From assembly GCF_900109375.1 (NCBI RefSeq), contig NZ_FOAB01000009.1, positions 62,001 to 126,000 of the forward strand: DNA of 64,000 nt, read 5' to 3'. The stretch comes from Aquimarina amphilecti. Lineage in GTDB: Bacteria; Bacteroidota; Bacteroidia; Flavobacteriales; Flavobacteriaceae. Made by a program: the position numbers and the translations under genes. Positions 8,195 through 17,687 of the stretch are shown here, piece after piece. The notes beneath the pieces were generated by a model. That model was not told the origin of the DNA and made no database searches. It saw nothing but the letters and a program-made list of their open reading frames with translations. Each line of letters starts with the position of its first letter. Position 1 is the stretch's first letter.

Positions 8195-9850
8195 TTGTTA
8201 AGAAGTCTTTCGATAAAAAACTTCGCTTTAATTGAACAGCTACAGGTTTCTTTTGATTCCGGTTTGATTACGATTACAGGAGAAACTGGAGCAGGTAAGT
8301 CATTACTTTTAGGTGCCTTAGGACTTTTGTTAGGAAAAAGAGCGGATCTAACTAGTATTAAAGATAACTCCCTAAAATGTAGTATAGAAGGTGTTTTTGA
8401 TATAGAGAAATATAACCTTAGGACGTTTTTCGAAGAAGAAGATTTAGATTATGAATCGGAAACTATTATAAGAAGAGAGATTCTTCCGTCTGGTAAATCA
8501 AGAGCTTTTATTAATGATACGCCTGTTACGTTAAATTCTTTAAATAAGCTAGGAGTTCGGTTAATTGATATTCATAGTCAACATCAAACATTGGAAGTAA
8601 CTACTAATGATTTTCAGTTTAATGTACTAGATGCATTATCAGATTCTAGTAGAGAAATAGAGTCTTATAAACGTGGATTGTCGTTATTGAAAATTAAGGA
8701 AAAAGAAGAAAAAGAATTAGTCGATAGCCAACATGAATTAACTAGAGAACATGATTATAATACTTTTTTATTAAATGAGTTAGAAGAGGCAAAGCTTAAA
8801 CCAGGTGAGTTGTCTGAGTTAGAAGAAAGTTATGAAACCTTAAATAATATTGAAGAAATACAAGAGCGCTTATCCTCTTCCATTTCATTGGTTTCTTCAG
8901 AAGAAGTTGGAGTTTCAGATCTTTTAAATACGATAAAAACTAGTCTTTCTAAAGTGGCACCGTTTTCTAGTAGTTTAAAAGAGTTGTCGGATAGAATTCA
9001 AAGTATTTCCATTGAATTAGAGGATATAAATGATTCTTTACAGAATGAATTAGAGAGTCTAGATGCGGATCCTACTAAATTAGAAGAAATTGGTCAACGA
9101 TTGCAGATAATACATAATCTACAAACAAAACATGCTGTTTCTTCAATAGAAGAATTAATTAAAATAAGAGAAGATTTACAGGAAAAAGTAGCAAAAACAG
9201 AATCACTTTCCGATACTATAGAACATGTAAGAAAAGATATTGCAAAGACAAAAGCACAGTTAGATGCAGTTGCTATTAAGATTCATAATAAGAGAGTAAA
9301 AGCGCTACCGAAATTAATATCAGAATTAGAAGGTATTTTAAATGCTTTGGGTATGCCTAATGCTACTTTTAAAACAGCTTTAACTTTACAAGAAAAATAT
9401 CTTTCTAATGGTAAGGAAGTTCTGGAGTTCCTGTTTTCTGCCAATAAAGGTGGTGTTTATGGAGAACTAAAGAAAGTAGCTTCAGGAGGAGAATTGTCAA
9501 GAATTATGATAGCTATAAAAGGAATACTTTCTAGATATACACAATTACCAACAATAATTTTTGATGAAATAGATACCGGTGTTTCTGGAGAAATTGCTCA
9601 TAAAATGGCTGATTTGATGATGACTATGAGTAAAAATCTTCAGGTTTTTAGTATTACTCATTTACCTCAAATAGCGGCAAATGGACAGAGTCAATATAAA
9701 GTCTATAAAGAGGACGTAAATGACACAACAGTTACTAGACTTAGATTATTAAATGAAGAAGATAGAATTCGTGAAATTGCGGAAATGATAGGCGGTAAAG
9801 ATATTTCTGATTCAGCTTTAACTCATGCAAAATCATTGTTGCATAATTAA
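8195..9850 (+). CDS. recN: DNA repair protein RecN
   Basis: A 551-residue SMC-like ATPase. The N-terminal half has the Walker A G-E-T-G-A-G-K-S (29-36), and residues about 150-390 form the coiled-coil arms. The C-terminal half has the signature S-G-G-E-L-S-R-I-M and Walker B I-I-F-D-E-I-D-T-G. RecN acts in recombinational double-strand break repair. The start is TTG at 8195 (M-L-R-S-L-S-I-K-N), which matches the family N-terminus. A near-consensus -7 element (TATCTTTA, 8152-8159) lies upstream. Confidence 0.93.
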   Translation: MLRSLSIKNFALIEQLQVSFDSGLITITGETGAGKSLLLGALGLLLGKRADLTSIKDNSLKCSIEGVFDIEKYNLRTFFEEEDLDYESETIIRREILPSGKSRAFINDTPVTLNSLNKLGVRLIDIHSQHQTLEVTTNDFQFNVLDALSDSSREIESYKRGLSLLKIKEKEEKELVDSQHELTREHDYNTFLLNELEEAKLKPGELSELEESYETLNNIEEIQERLSSSISLVSSEEVGVSDLLNTIKTSLSKVAPFSSSLKELSDRIQSISIELEDINDSLQNELESLDADPTKLEEIGQRLQIIHNLQTKHAVSSIEELIKIREDLQEKVAKTESLSDTIEHVRKDIAKTKAQLDAVAIKIHNKRVKALPKLISELEGILNALGMPNATFKTALTLQEKYLSNGKEVLEFLFSANKGGVYGELKKVASGGELSRIMIAIKGILSRYTQLPTIIFDEIDTGVSGEIAHKMADLMMTMSKNLQVFSITHLPQIAANGQSQYKVYKEDVNDTTVTRLRLLNEEDRIREIAEMIGGKDISDSALTHAKSLLHN

Positions 9851-9933
9851 ACTAAAGTTTACTTAGCATAGTTTAGATTTAGGTCGTTTTGTTATCTTTA
9901 CCATTCATAAATCATTTTATAATTTAGTATTAA

Positions 9934-10752
9934 ATGTCTTACAATTTATTAAAAGGTAAAAGAGGGATAATTTTTGGAGCACTTGATGAAAATTCAATCG
10001 CTTGGAAAACAGCAGAACGTGTTTTTGAAGAAGGCGGGACCTTTGTACTTACAAATGCTCCAGTCGCTATGCGTATGGGAGCTATTAAGGAGCTAGCAGA
10101 GAAAACAAACTCTCAAATTATACCAGCAGATGCTACTTCATTAGAAGATTTAGAAAATCTTGTAGAGAAGTCCACAGAGATTTTAGGAGGTAAATTGGAT
10201 TTTGTTTTACACTCTATCGGAATGTCAGTTAATGTTAGAAAAGGTCGTCATTACACAGATCTAAATTATGACTGGAGTGAAAAAGGATGGGATGTATCTG
10301 CATTGTCATTTCATAAAACAATGCAAACATTGTATAAAAAGGAAGCAATGAATGAGTGGGGTAGTATTGTAGCACTTACTTATATAGCTGCTCAGCGAGT
10401 TTTTCCCGATTATAATGATATGGCTGATAATAAAGCGTATTTAGAATCTATTGCACGAAGTTTCGGTTATTTCTTTGGTAGAGATAAAAAAGTTAGAGTG
10501 AACACAATTTCACAATCACCGACTCCAACTACAGCAGGAAAAGGAGTAAAGGGATTCGATGGCTTTATAGAATATGCAGATAAAATGTCACCACTAGGTA
10601 ATGCTTCAGCAGATGAATGTGCTGACTATACAATTACGTTGTTTTCTGATTTAACGAAGAAGGTAACATTACAGAATTTATATCACGATGGAGGGTTTTC
10701 TAATATGGGAGTAAGTCAGATGGTGATGGAGAAATTTGTAGATGAAGAATAG
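9934..10752 (+). CDS. fabI: Enoyl-[acyl-carrier-protein] reductase
   Basis: A 272-residue short-chain dehydrogenase of the FabI type, the last reduction step of fatty-acid elongation. It has the catalytic Tyr150 (L-T-Y-I-A-A) and the Y-x6-K pair Tyr160/Lys167. Residues R-V-N-T-I-S-Q-S-P follow the catalytic region. The N-terminal nucleotide site (G-I-I-F-G-A-L-D-E-N-S-I-A-W) is the FabI variant of the Rossmann glycine motif. A hairpin terminator follows, so it is probably monocistronic. Confidence 0.92.
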   Translation: MSYNLLKGKRGIIFGALDENSIAWKTAERVFEEGGTFVLTNAPVAMRMGAIKELAEKTNSQIIPADATSLEDLENLVEKSTEILGGKLDFVLHSIGMSVNVRKGRHYTDLNYDWSEKGWDVSALSFHKTMQTLYKKEAMNEWGSIVALTYIAAQRVFPDYNDMADNKAYLESIARSFGYFFGRDKKVRVNTISQSPTPTTAGKGVKGFDGFIEYADKMSPLGNASADECADYTITLFSDLTKKVTLQNLYHDGGFSNMGVSQMVMEKFVDEE

Positions 10753-10775
10753 AGGTTATTTAACCTAGATATAAC

Positions 10776-10810
10776 AAAAAGCTTAATTCTTAATGAATCA
10801 AGCTTTTTTT
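10776..10810 (+). terminator. Intrinsic terminator after fabI
   Basis: AAAAAGCTT and its complement AAGCTTTTT, extended by ATTC/GAAT around a short loop, are followed by a run of T. It lies about 25 bases after the fabI stop. Confidence 0.7.
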
Positions 10811-10889
10811 AATTTCAGTTTGTTTTTTTAGAACCTAAAATCCTAATTTCTATATATAATAGGATGTTTTGTTTACTTACCTTTGCCTA

Positions 10890-11894
10890 ATGAATATTTC
10901 CTTTTCTTTTATTATACCAGTATATAATAGACCTAATGAAATAGATGAGTTACTTAGTAGTATGATTGCATTAGACTATGATCATGCATATGAAGTGGTG
11001 ATTATAGAAGATGGTTCTTCGGAAACTTCTGAAGAAGTAATTAAATCCTACAGTAATCAATTACAAATTAGTTACTATCAAAAAACAAATACAGGTCCTG
11101 GTGATTCCCGTAACTTTGGGATGCGTAAAGCTAAAGGGAATTATTTTCTTATATTGGATAGTGATGTGATTTTGCCAAAGAACTATTTGAGTAAAGTAGA
11201 TGATTTTTTATCTCAGAATTACGTACATTGTTTTGGAGGTCCTGACGACGCTCATAAAAACTTTTCGAATTTACAGAAAGCAATAAGTTTTAGCATGACT
11301 TCTTATCTAACTACTGGGGGTATTAGAGGTAAAAAGAATACGCTAGGAAAGTTTCAACCTAGAAGCTTTAATATGGGGATATCTAAAGAAGCTTTTGAAA
11401 CTTCACAGGGTTTTGGTAATATTCATCCGGGAGAAGATCCAGATCTTACGATCAGGCTTTGGAAACTGGGATATGAGACCGCTCTTATACCTGATGCAAA
11501 AGTGTTTCATAAGAGAAGGATTTCATGGAATAAATTTTATATTCAGGTTAATAAATTTGGATTAGTAAGGCCAATTTTAAATCTATGGCATCCCGAAACT
11601 TCTAAAATAACATATTGGTTTCCTACATTATTTGTTGTCTATTCTGTGTTTTCACTTATTATGACTTTGGTAGGGTACTGGTACTTTATTGCATTTTGGA
11701 TCTTATATTTTGTAATTATTTTCGTGAATGCTACGATAAATTACAAAAATTTTTCTATTGGTATTCAGTCAGTTGTAGCAGTATGGATTCAATTTTATGG
11801 TTATGGAAAAGGATTCCTAAAATCTTATTATTATATTCATATATTGAAAAAAGTTCCTGAACAGAAATTTAAGAAGCTATTTTTTTCAAAGTAA
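10890..11894 (+). CDS. Family 2 glycosyltransferase
   Basis: A 334-residue GT-A glycosyltransferase. The N-terminal domain starts F-I-I-P-V-Y-N-R-P, with E-D-G-S-S and a D-S-D metal-binding motif in L-I-L-D-S-D-V-I-L near residue 91. A G-E-D-P-D motif, the likely catalytic-base region, is near residue 182. Two membrane helices lie at about 238-285, so the enzyme is probably membrane-bound and acts on lipid-linked or envelope glycans. ATG 10890 is preferred over an in-frame upstream ATG at 10869 because the domain begins at once after it. It lies six bases before the YbbR-like gene. Substrate unknown. Confidence 0.82.
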   Translation: MNISFSFIIPVYNRPNEIDELLSSMIALDYDHAYEVVIIEDGSSETSEEVIKSYSNQLQISYYQKTNTGPGDSRNFGMRKAKGNYFLILDSDVILPKNYLSKVDDFLSQNYVHCFGGPDDAHKNFSNLQKAISFSMTSYLTTGGIRGKKNTLGKFQPRSFNMGISKEAFETSQGFGNIHPGEDPDLTIRLWKLGYETALIPDAKVFHKRRISWNKFYIQVNKFGLVRPILNLWHPETSKITYWFPTLFVVYSVFSLIMTLVGYWYFIAFWILYFVIIFVNATINYKNFSIGIQSVVAVWIQFYGYGKGFLKSYYYIHILKKVPEQKFKKLFFSK

Positions 11895-11900
11895 TATCTT

Positions 11901-12863
11901 ATGCCTAAAACTAAATTAAATAGATTTTCTTTAAAAAGGAACAATGTCAAAACATTCCTGTTTTTTTTGGGATTCACTTCTGTTTTGTGGCTTTTTATAC
12001 AATTTTCTAAGAATTATACACAGGAGGTAGAAGTAGATATTCAATATGTAAATATTCCACAGGATAGAATTTTAAATGAAGAAAGCGATCAAACATTAAA
12101 GTTAACGCTTAATGGTAATGGCTTTAGATTAATAAATCATACTTGGAGCAAGCCTACACTAGAATTAGATATTGCAAACGCAACAGAAACGGAAACGAGT
12201 GATTATTATTATTTCTATGTGGATAAAGCAAATCAATCTTTAAAAAATAAATTAAATTTTAAAGGCAGGATACTTTCTGCACAGAAGGATACACTAAAAG
12301 TTAAACTAGATGTTAATTTGGAAAAGAAAATTCCAATAAGGATATCTAAAAAGTTATTATACGCTCCAGGTTATGGAAGTGATAAGGGTGTTGTTATTTC
12401 TCCGGATTCAATTACTATTAGTGGTCCAAAAAGAATAATAGATACTATTAATTATGTAGTAACAGAAAACCTAAAGTTAGAAGGTTTAAATAAGAATTAT
12501 AATACAACGTTATCTATTAAGATTGATAGTTTACCTCCTACAATAGGAGTGGTTCCGATGGAGATAGAAGCAAACATTGCAGTTAGTAAATTTACAGAAG
12601 GAAGTCAAGAAATACCAATTACATTAATGAATATTCCTGATGGTAAAGAAGTTAAAATATTCCCTAAAGAAGTAAAAGTTGTATATCGAGTTGGTTTGGA
12701 TAAATATAATGAGATTAGTTTAAGAGATTTTAAAGTAATAGCTGACTATAATAAGGTTTCTTCAGATAGTCCGTTTTTAATATTAGAATTGGTTGATATG
12801 CCTATATCTATTCACGATGTTCGATTACAAGATAAACAAGTTCAATTTGTGATTTTAAATTAG
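11901..12863 (+). CDS. YbbR-like (CdaR-type) membrane-anchored protein
   Basis: A 320-residue protein with one N-terminal membrane helix (about 17-36, F-L-F-F-L-G-F-T-S-V-L-W-L-F) and a large extracytoplasmic part made of YbbR-type beta repeats (P-D-S-I-T-I-S-G-P near 168; K-V-V-Y-R-V-G near 254). In Firmicutes YbbR/CdaR regulates a cyclic-di-AMP synthase. Here no such cyclase is nearby, so the role is not assigned. It lies between the glycosyltransferase and coaE with gaps of six and three bases, so the three are probably one operon. Confidence 0.78.
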   Translation: MPKTKLNRFSLKRNNVKTFLFFLGFTSVLWLFIQFSKNYTQEVEVDIQYVNIPQDRILNEESDQTLKLTLNGNGFRLINHTWSKPTLELDIANATETETSDYYYFYVDKANQSLKNKLNFKGRILSAQKDTLKVKLDVNLEKKIPIRISKKLLYAPGYGSDKGVVISPDSITISGPKRIIDTINYVVTENLKLEGLNKNYNTTLSIKIDSLPPTIGVVPMEIEANIAVSKFTEGSQEIPITLMNIPDGKEVKIFPKEVKVVYRVGLDKYNEISLRDFKVIADYNKVSSDSPFLILELVDMPISIHDVRLQDKQVQFVILN

Positions 12864-12866
12864 ATT

Positions 12867-13445
12867 ATGCTAGTAATAGGGCTAACAGGGGGTATAGGAA
12901 GTGGGAAATCAACAGTGGCAAAGATGTTTGCTGACCTCGGAGTCCCAATTTATATTGCTGATGATGAAGCTAAAAAATTGATGCACGATGATCTTAGTGT
13001 TAAGAACCAAATAATAGAGCTACTAGGAGTTGAGTCCTATATTGAGGAAGAACTAAATCGACCATTTATTGCTGATAAAGTGTTTAATAATAAAGAACTT
13101 TTAGAAAAGCTTAATAGTATTGTGCACCCGGCTGTAGCTGATCATTTTGTGAAGTGGAAAAATAAACAGAAATCAGAGTATGTTATAAAAGAAGCAGCAA
13201 TATTGTTTGAAAATGGCGGATACCAACAATGCGATTTTACAATCTTAGTAACAGCTCCTGAAGAAACAAGAATTAAAAGGGTTTTAAAACGCGATAATAC
13301 TACAAAATCGCAAGTTCTTGCACGTCTTAAAAACCAGTGGAAAGATTCAAAAAAGATTCCATTGGCAAATTTCGTGATAATTAATACGAAATTAGAAGAA
13401 ACTTGGCTTCAAGTTAAAAAAATCCATAATAAAGTTATCCTTTAA
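12867..13445 (+). CDS. coaE: Dephospho-CoA kinase
   Basis: A 192-residue P-loop kinase that phosphorylates dephospho-CoA at the 3' position, the last step of coenzyme A synthesis. It begins with the nucleotide loop G-L-T-G-G-I-G-S-G-K-S-T (5-16), then D-A/D-D-E-A-K in the CoA-binding region, and has the family segment V-H-P-A-V and R-x-x-R-D in the lid (R-I-K-R-V-L-K-R-D). Length matches the family. It is the last gene of the glycosyltransferase-ybbR-coaE run. coaBC of the same pathway is 6 kb upstream. Confidence 0.93.
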   Translation: MLVIGLTGGIGSGKSTVAKMFADLGVPIYIADDEAKKLMHDDLSVKNQIIELLGVESYIEEELNRPFIADKVFNNKELLEKLNSIVHPAVADHFVKWKNKQKSEYVIKEAAILFENGGYQQCDFTILVTAPEETRIKRVLKRDNTTKSQVLARLKNQWKDSKKIPLANFVIINTKLEETWLQVKKIHNKVIL

Positions 13446-13517
13446 TTGTGTTATTTTCCTAATCTTTCATTTTGTTAACATTTGGTTAAACCCTAAAGTA
13501 GCTAAATGTTAAAGTCT

Positions 13518-13525
13518 TACTTTTG
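13518..13525 (+). promoter_or_regulatory. Candidate promoter of the two-component pair
   Basis: TACTTTTG, a perfect TAnnTTTG, ends only four bases before the kinase ATG. If used, the message would be nearly leaderless. No -33 TTG is seen at the normal spacing. Confidence 0.4.
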
Positions 13526-13529
13526 ACCT

Positions 13530-15098
13530 ATGAATAAAAGGTTATTCGCATTGCTGATCCTATTGATGAGTTTGTCTTTAATTGGGATTATTTTTGTTCA
13601 GGGATATTGGATACAGAATACAGTAGAGAATAATAGAGAACAATTTTCTTTTAATGCTAAGCAAATATTGATCTCTGTTTCTAATAAGATTGAGTATAGG
13701 GAGTTTGAGGAAATGTATTATCCTTTACAGGAGATTTTAGATAGTATAAAACAGCCGGATAACAAAACGATACAACAGCTCTTAAACATAGGTTTTGATA
13801 AAGGATCGTTTGCTTTTGGTGATGGTGTTTTAGAAGAAGATTCTAAACTATTTTCTTCTTTTATCGACTTTAATATAGATACAGTAAGGCTGAAGGATAT
13901 ATTGAATAGGAATGCTGAATTGATAGATGATGAGAAAGAAAAATATCAGACAAGACATAGGTCTAAGTCAAAGTTAGATAGATTGAGTACGCTCACTGAT
14001 CTGCAGAGAAGGGATTATGAAATAGTGATAGATCAACTGGCGAACTTTATTCCGATTCATCGAAGGGTGAAGAAGGAAGAGGTTAAAAGATTGCTTAAAA
14101 AAGAATTAGCTGAGCGCGACATGAAGGTGGATTTTGAGTATGCTATATACAGTAATGCATTAGCTACAAAAGTACGTTCTGATGATTTTAGTGCAAATGA
14201 AAGTGATGGAAATACCTTTGCGGTACCTCTATTTGTAAATAATGAAGATGGTTCAAGTCTGTATCAATTATATGTGAATTTTACAGGTAAGAATAGATAT
14301 ATATTATCGACTATAAAAGGAATGGCGATTTTGTCAATTATTTTTACGTTAGTAATTGTAGTAGCATATTCAAGTGCGTTATCTCAACTTTTACAGCAAA
14401 GACAAATATCGCAGATAAAGACTGATTTTATAAATAATATGACTCATGAGCTTAAAACGCCTATAGCAACAATTAATCTAGCATTAGATGCAATTAAAAA
14501 TCCGAAAATTGCAGATGATGAAGATAAGCGTAAGAGATATATGAAAATGATTCGTGAGGAAAATAAGAGAATGTTGACGCAGGTAGAGAATGTTTTACGA
14601 ATATCACAATTAGAAAAGAACGAATTAAATATAAAGAAAGAACCACTTGAATTACATGATATTATCGAAGATGCAATTACACATGTATCTTTAATAGTTG
14701 AGAATAGAGAAGGTTATATAAAGACACATTTAGGAGCATTAAAATCTTCTATTTTGGCGAATGATAGTCATATGACCAATGTAGTGGTGAATGTTTTAGA
14801 TAATGCAATTAAGTATTCCGAAGGAGCACCGAAGATTGATATCTATACAGAGAATGTAAAAAACAGTATTGTTCTTAAAATACGAGATCAAGGAGTTGGA
14901 ATGAGTAAAGTGGCTCAGAAAAAAATCTTTGAGAAATTCTTTAGAGAACATACAGGTGACCTTCATAATGTAAAAGGTCACGGACTTGGATTAACCTATG
15001 TAAAACGAATTATAGATGACCATCATGGTCAAATATGGGTGGAGAGCGAACGGGGAAAAGGCTCCACATTTATAACTAAATTACCGTTAATATCTTAA
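13530..15098 (+). CDS. Membrane sensor histidine kinase (RprX-like)
   Basis: A 522-residue kinase. TM1 is at about 5-26 and TM2 at about 263-284, enclosing a roughly 235-residue periplasmic sensor of no recognised fold. The HisKA domain carries the phosphoacceptor His306 (M-T-H-E-L-K-T-P), followed by HATPase N, G1 (D-Q-G-V-G-M) and G2 (G-H-G-L-G-L) boxes. The architecture resembles RprX-type kinases of Bacteroidota. The response-regulator gene follows after three bases and is surely its partner. The signal is unknown. Confidence 0.88.
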   Translation: MNKRLFALLILLMSLSLIGIIFVQGYWIQNTVENNREQFSFNAKQILISVSNKIEYREFEEMYYPLQEILDSIKQPDNKTIQQLLNIGFDKGSFAFGDGVLEEDSKLFSSFIDFNIDTVRLKDILNRNAELIDDEKEKYQTRHRSKSKLDRLSTLTDLQRRDYEIVIDQLANFIPIHRRVKKEEVKRLLKKELAERDMKVDFEYAIYSNALATKVRSDDFSANESDGNTFAVPLFVNNEDGSSLYQLYVNFTGKNRYILSTIKGMAILSIIFTLVIVVAYSSALSQLLQQRQISQIKTDFINNMTHELKTPIATINLALDAIKNPKIADDEDKRKRYMKMIREENKRMLTQVENVLRISQLEKNELNIKKEPLELHDIIEDAITHVSLIVENREGYIKTHLGALKSSILANDSHMTNVVVNVLDNAIKYSEGAPKIDIYTENVKNSIVLKIRDQGVGMSKVAQKKIFEKFFREHTGDLHNVKGHGLGLTYVKRIIDDHHGQIWVESERGKGSTFITKLPLIS

Positions 15099-15101
15099 AA
15101 T

Positions 15102-15815
15102 ATGGAAACAGAAAACAAAAAGATTTTGCTTGTAGAAGATGATCCTAATTTTGGAACAGTACTAAAGGATTACCTTGTAATGAATGATTATGATGTCGTA
15201 CATGCTAAAAATGGTATGGAAGGCTTCGAAAAGTTTAAAAAGGATGATTACGATATGTGTATCCTTGATGTAATGATGCCTTATAAGGATGGTTTTACAT
15301 TAGCAAAAGAGATTAGAGATAAGAATGAAGAAGTTCCTATCATTTTCTTAACAGCAAAAGCTATGAAAGAAGATGTATTAAAGGGATACAAAGTTGGAGC
15401 TGATGATTATTTAAATAAGCCGTTTGATAGCGAGGTCTTATTGATGAAAATACAAGCGATCATGCAACGCAAAAGTACAGAGTCTGTTGCAGATAGTAAG
15501 CAATTTGAATTTAAAATAGGAGGATTCCATTTAAATTCAAAACTAAGGTTTTTAACTTTTAGAGAAGAGGATCCTATAAAATTATCTCCTAAAGAGAATG
15601 AATTACTACGTTTGTTAGCATTGCATCTTAATGATTTGATGCCAAGGGAACTAGCGCTTACTAAGATATGGAGAGATGATAATTATTTTACATCTCGAAG
15701 TATGGATGTATATATCGCTAAACTTAGAAAGTATTTAAAGAAAGATGAAAATGTGGAAATTTTAAATATCCACGGAGAAGGATTCAGACTTGTTGTACGT
15801 AGTGATGAATCTTAG
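15102..15815 (+). CDS. OmpR/PhoB-family response regulator (RprY-like)
   Basis: A 237-residue regulator. The receiver domain (8-125) has acidic pocket E12/D13/D14, phosphoacceptor Asp56 in C-I-L-D-V-M-M-P, and a conserved Lys in F-L-T-A-K. The C-terminal winged-helix domain (about 140-232) contains L-S-P-K-E-N-E-L-L and R-S-M-D-V-Y-I-A-K-L-R-K. It is paired with the kinase upstream, and a hairpin terminator lies immediately downstream. Target genes are unknown. Confidence 0.92.
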   Translation: METENKKILLVEDDPNFGTVLKDYLVMNDYDVVHAKNGMEGFEKFKKDDYDMCILDVMMPYKDGFTLAKEIRDKNEEVPIIFLTAKAMKEDVLKGYKVGADDYLNKPFDSEVLLMKIQAIMQRKSTESVADSKQFEFKIGGFHLNSKLRFLTFREEDPIKLSPKENELLRLLALHLNDLMPRELALTKIWRDDNYFTSRSMDVYIAKLRKYLKKDENVEILNIHGEGFRLVVRSDES

Positions 15816-15836
15816 ATAACGGTAATATTATATTAT

Positions 15837-15874
15837 AAAATCGCTACAAGCCCTGCTCTGTGGCGATTTTTTTT
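15837..15874. terminator. Bidirectional terminator overlapping the miaA 3' end
   Basis: AAAATCGC plus TACA on the left pairs with TGTG plus GCGATTTT on the right (12 pairs, one wobble), with T-runs on both strands. It serves the response regulator on the plus strand. On the minus strand the stem includes the last miaA codons and its stop. Confidence 0.7.
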
Positions 15875-16761
15875 ATATATGATAATATATCATCAAAATT
15901 ATATAGATAATCAAACCATTTTATTTCCTGATCTTTTCTGAACCAAGTTAACTGTCTTTTAGCAAAACGTCTGGTGTTTTTTTTGATTTCGGATATAGCA
16001 AAATCCAATTCAGAATTACCATTCATATATTCAAATATTTCTTTATACCCTACAGTGTTTAATGCATTTAAAGATGTATAAGGATATAGACTTTTTACTT
16101 CTTCAAGTAGTCCTTCGTCAACCATTATATCAACTCTTTGGTTTATTCTATTATATATGGTTTGTCTTTCAGCGGTAATACCAATTTTAATAATATTGAA
16201 AGGTCTTTTTTTAGCAGTTTTAGTAATAAATGAAGAATAAGGCTTTCCACTACTAATACAAATCTCTAATGCTCTCATTACTCGATGCGTATTGTTAACA
16301 TCTACTTTTTCATAATAGGAAGGATCTAATAGTTTTAGCTTTTGTTGTAAACTTTCGATTCCTTCATCATTGTATTCTTTTTTCAATGTTTCTCTAACAT
16401 CATTAGTAACTTCGGGAAAACTATCTAAGCCCTTCGTTACGGCATCTACATATAGTCCAGATCCACCTACCAAAATAGCATATTCATTTTTGTTAAAAAG
16501 CTCCGTTAGTTTATCTAAAGCATCTTTTTCAAAATCTCCTACAGAATACTTTTCGTGTATACTTTTGTGTTGTATGAAATGATGTTTTGCTTGTTGTAGC
16601 TCATCAATATTAGGAACTGCTGTCCCGATATGCATTTCTTTATAAAACTGTCTGCTATCCGCAGAAACGATTTCACAATTAAGATTTTGAGCTAGTTTAA
16701 TACTTAAACTTGTTTTTCCTATGGCTGTTGGGCCAACAACTACAATTAAGGTTTTAGTCAT
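15844..16761 (-). CDS. miaA: tRNA dimethylallyltransferase
   Basis: A 305-residue enzyme that adds a dimethylallyl group to A37 of tRNAs reading UNN codons. It begins with the P-loop V-V-V-G-P-T-A-I-G-K-T-S and contains the family segments D-S-R-Q-F-Y and L-V-G-G-S-G-L-Y. It also has the C-terminal R-R-F-A-K-R-Q-L-T-W-F motif. The ATG at 16761 starts right at the P-loop strand; an upstream in-frame start would add a 20-residue extension lying inside the neighbouring channel gene. It overlaps the end of the channel gene by eight bases, so the two are translationally coupled. Confidence 0.93.
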   Translation of the reverse strand: MTKTLIVVVGPTAIGKTSLSIKLAQNLNCEIVSADSRQFYKEMHIGTAVPNIDELQQAKHHFIQHKSIHEKYSVGDFEKDALDKLTELFNKNEYAILVGGSGLYVDAVTKGLDSFPEVTNDVRETLKKEYNDEGIESLQQKLKLLDPSYYEKVDVNNTHRVMRALEICISSGKPYSSFITKTAKKRPFNIIKIGITAERQTIYNRINQRVDIMVDEGLLEEVKSLYPYTSLNALNTVGYKEIFEYMNGNSELDFAISEIKKNTRRFAKRQLTWFRKDQEIKWFDYLYNFDDILSYIKKIATEQGL

Positions 16762-17590
16762 TGAATAAGGTATGTCCGCAGTTATGACAGAATTTAGCCC
16801 CATCTTGATGCTTGCTGGCATTACAATTAGAGCAGGATTGTGAATTTATATTAACTATAGCTGCTTTTTGACTCGCTGAATATTCGGCACTAACAATACC
16901 AGTAGGAACCGCAATAATTCCATACCCCATAATCATAATAAGTGCCGCAAGAAGTTGACCAACAGGTGTGACAGGTGCAATATCACCATAGCCAACTGTT
17001 GTTAATGTTACAATACACCAGTAGACGCTTATTGGAATACTCTTAAATCCACTTTCTTCACCCTCAATAATATACATCAAAGTTCCTGTAATGATACAGA
17101 CAACAACAACAGCAAATAAAAACACTAAGATTTTGGCCCTACTATCTTTAATTGCTTTTGCCAACTTATTAGATTCTCCAATATATCTTGAGATTTTTAA
17201 TATTCTAAATATTCGCAATAACCTTAGAGCACGTACCGTAAGTAAAGCACTAGAGCCAATAAAAAAGAAAGACAAGTATAAAGGGATGGTTGATAAAAAA
17301 TCAATAATACCATAAAAACTAAAGATATATTTAGCAGGTTTTTTTATAGAAATAATTCTTGCTATATATTCAAATGTAAAAAATATCGTAATGATCCATT
17401 CTGAGTAATACAAAAAGTCATAGGTCTTTTCAGACAATCCTTTGACACTTTCCATCATCACGAAAATGATACTCAGAAGAATAAGTATTAAAAGAACTAC
17501 ATCAAATATTCTACCCATAGGGGTATCAGCCTCATAGATGACTTCGTGTAATTTTTGTTTCCAGTTTCTGGTTTGTAATTTCTGATTCAA
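16754..17590 (-). CDS. Voltage-gated potassium channel with C-terminal zinc ribbon
   Basis: A 278-residue six-helix channel. S1 is near 30-48, S2 near 62-80, S3 near 92-110. S4 carries basic residues every third position (R120, R123, R126, R129, K132, R135), S5 is near 153-175, and the filter T198-V-G-Y-G-D203 precedes S6 (210-236). After S6 comes a C-terminal zinc ribbon: C253-x2-C256-x11-C268-x2-C271. The channel core is a standard Kv-type ion transporter; the zinc ribbon is the unusual part. It overlaps the miaA start by eight bases. Confidence 0.9.
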   Translation of the reverse strand: MNQKLQTRNWKQKLHEVIYEADTPMGRIFDVVLLILILLSIIFVMMESVKGLSEKTYDFLYYSEWIITIFFTFEYIARIISIKKPAKYIFSFYGIIDFLSTIPLYLSFFFIGSSALLTVRALRLLRIFRILKISRYIGESNKLAKAIKDSRAKILVFLFAVVVVCIITGTLMYIIEGEESGFKSIPISVYWCIVTLTTVGYGDIAPVTPVGQLLAALIMIMGYGIIAVPTGIVSAEYSASQKAAIVNINSQSCSNCNASKHQDGAKFCHNCGHTLFND

Positions 17591-17687
17591 AATTGATTGT
17601 TTTAACTAAAGTACTAAAAAAATATCTAGTTTTTTTATTGTTAATATCGTGCTGATTTTAATGCTATTAGATTTTAATGAAGAAATG

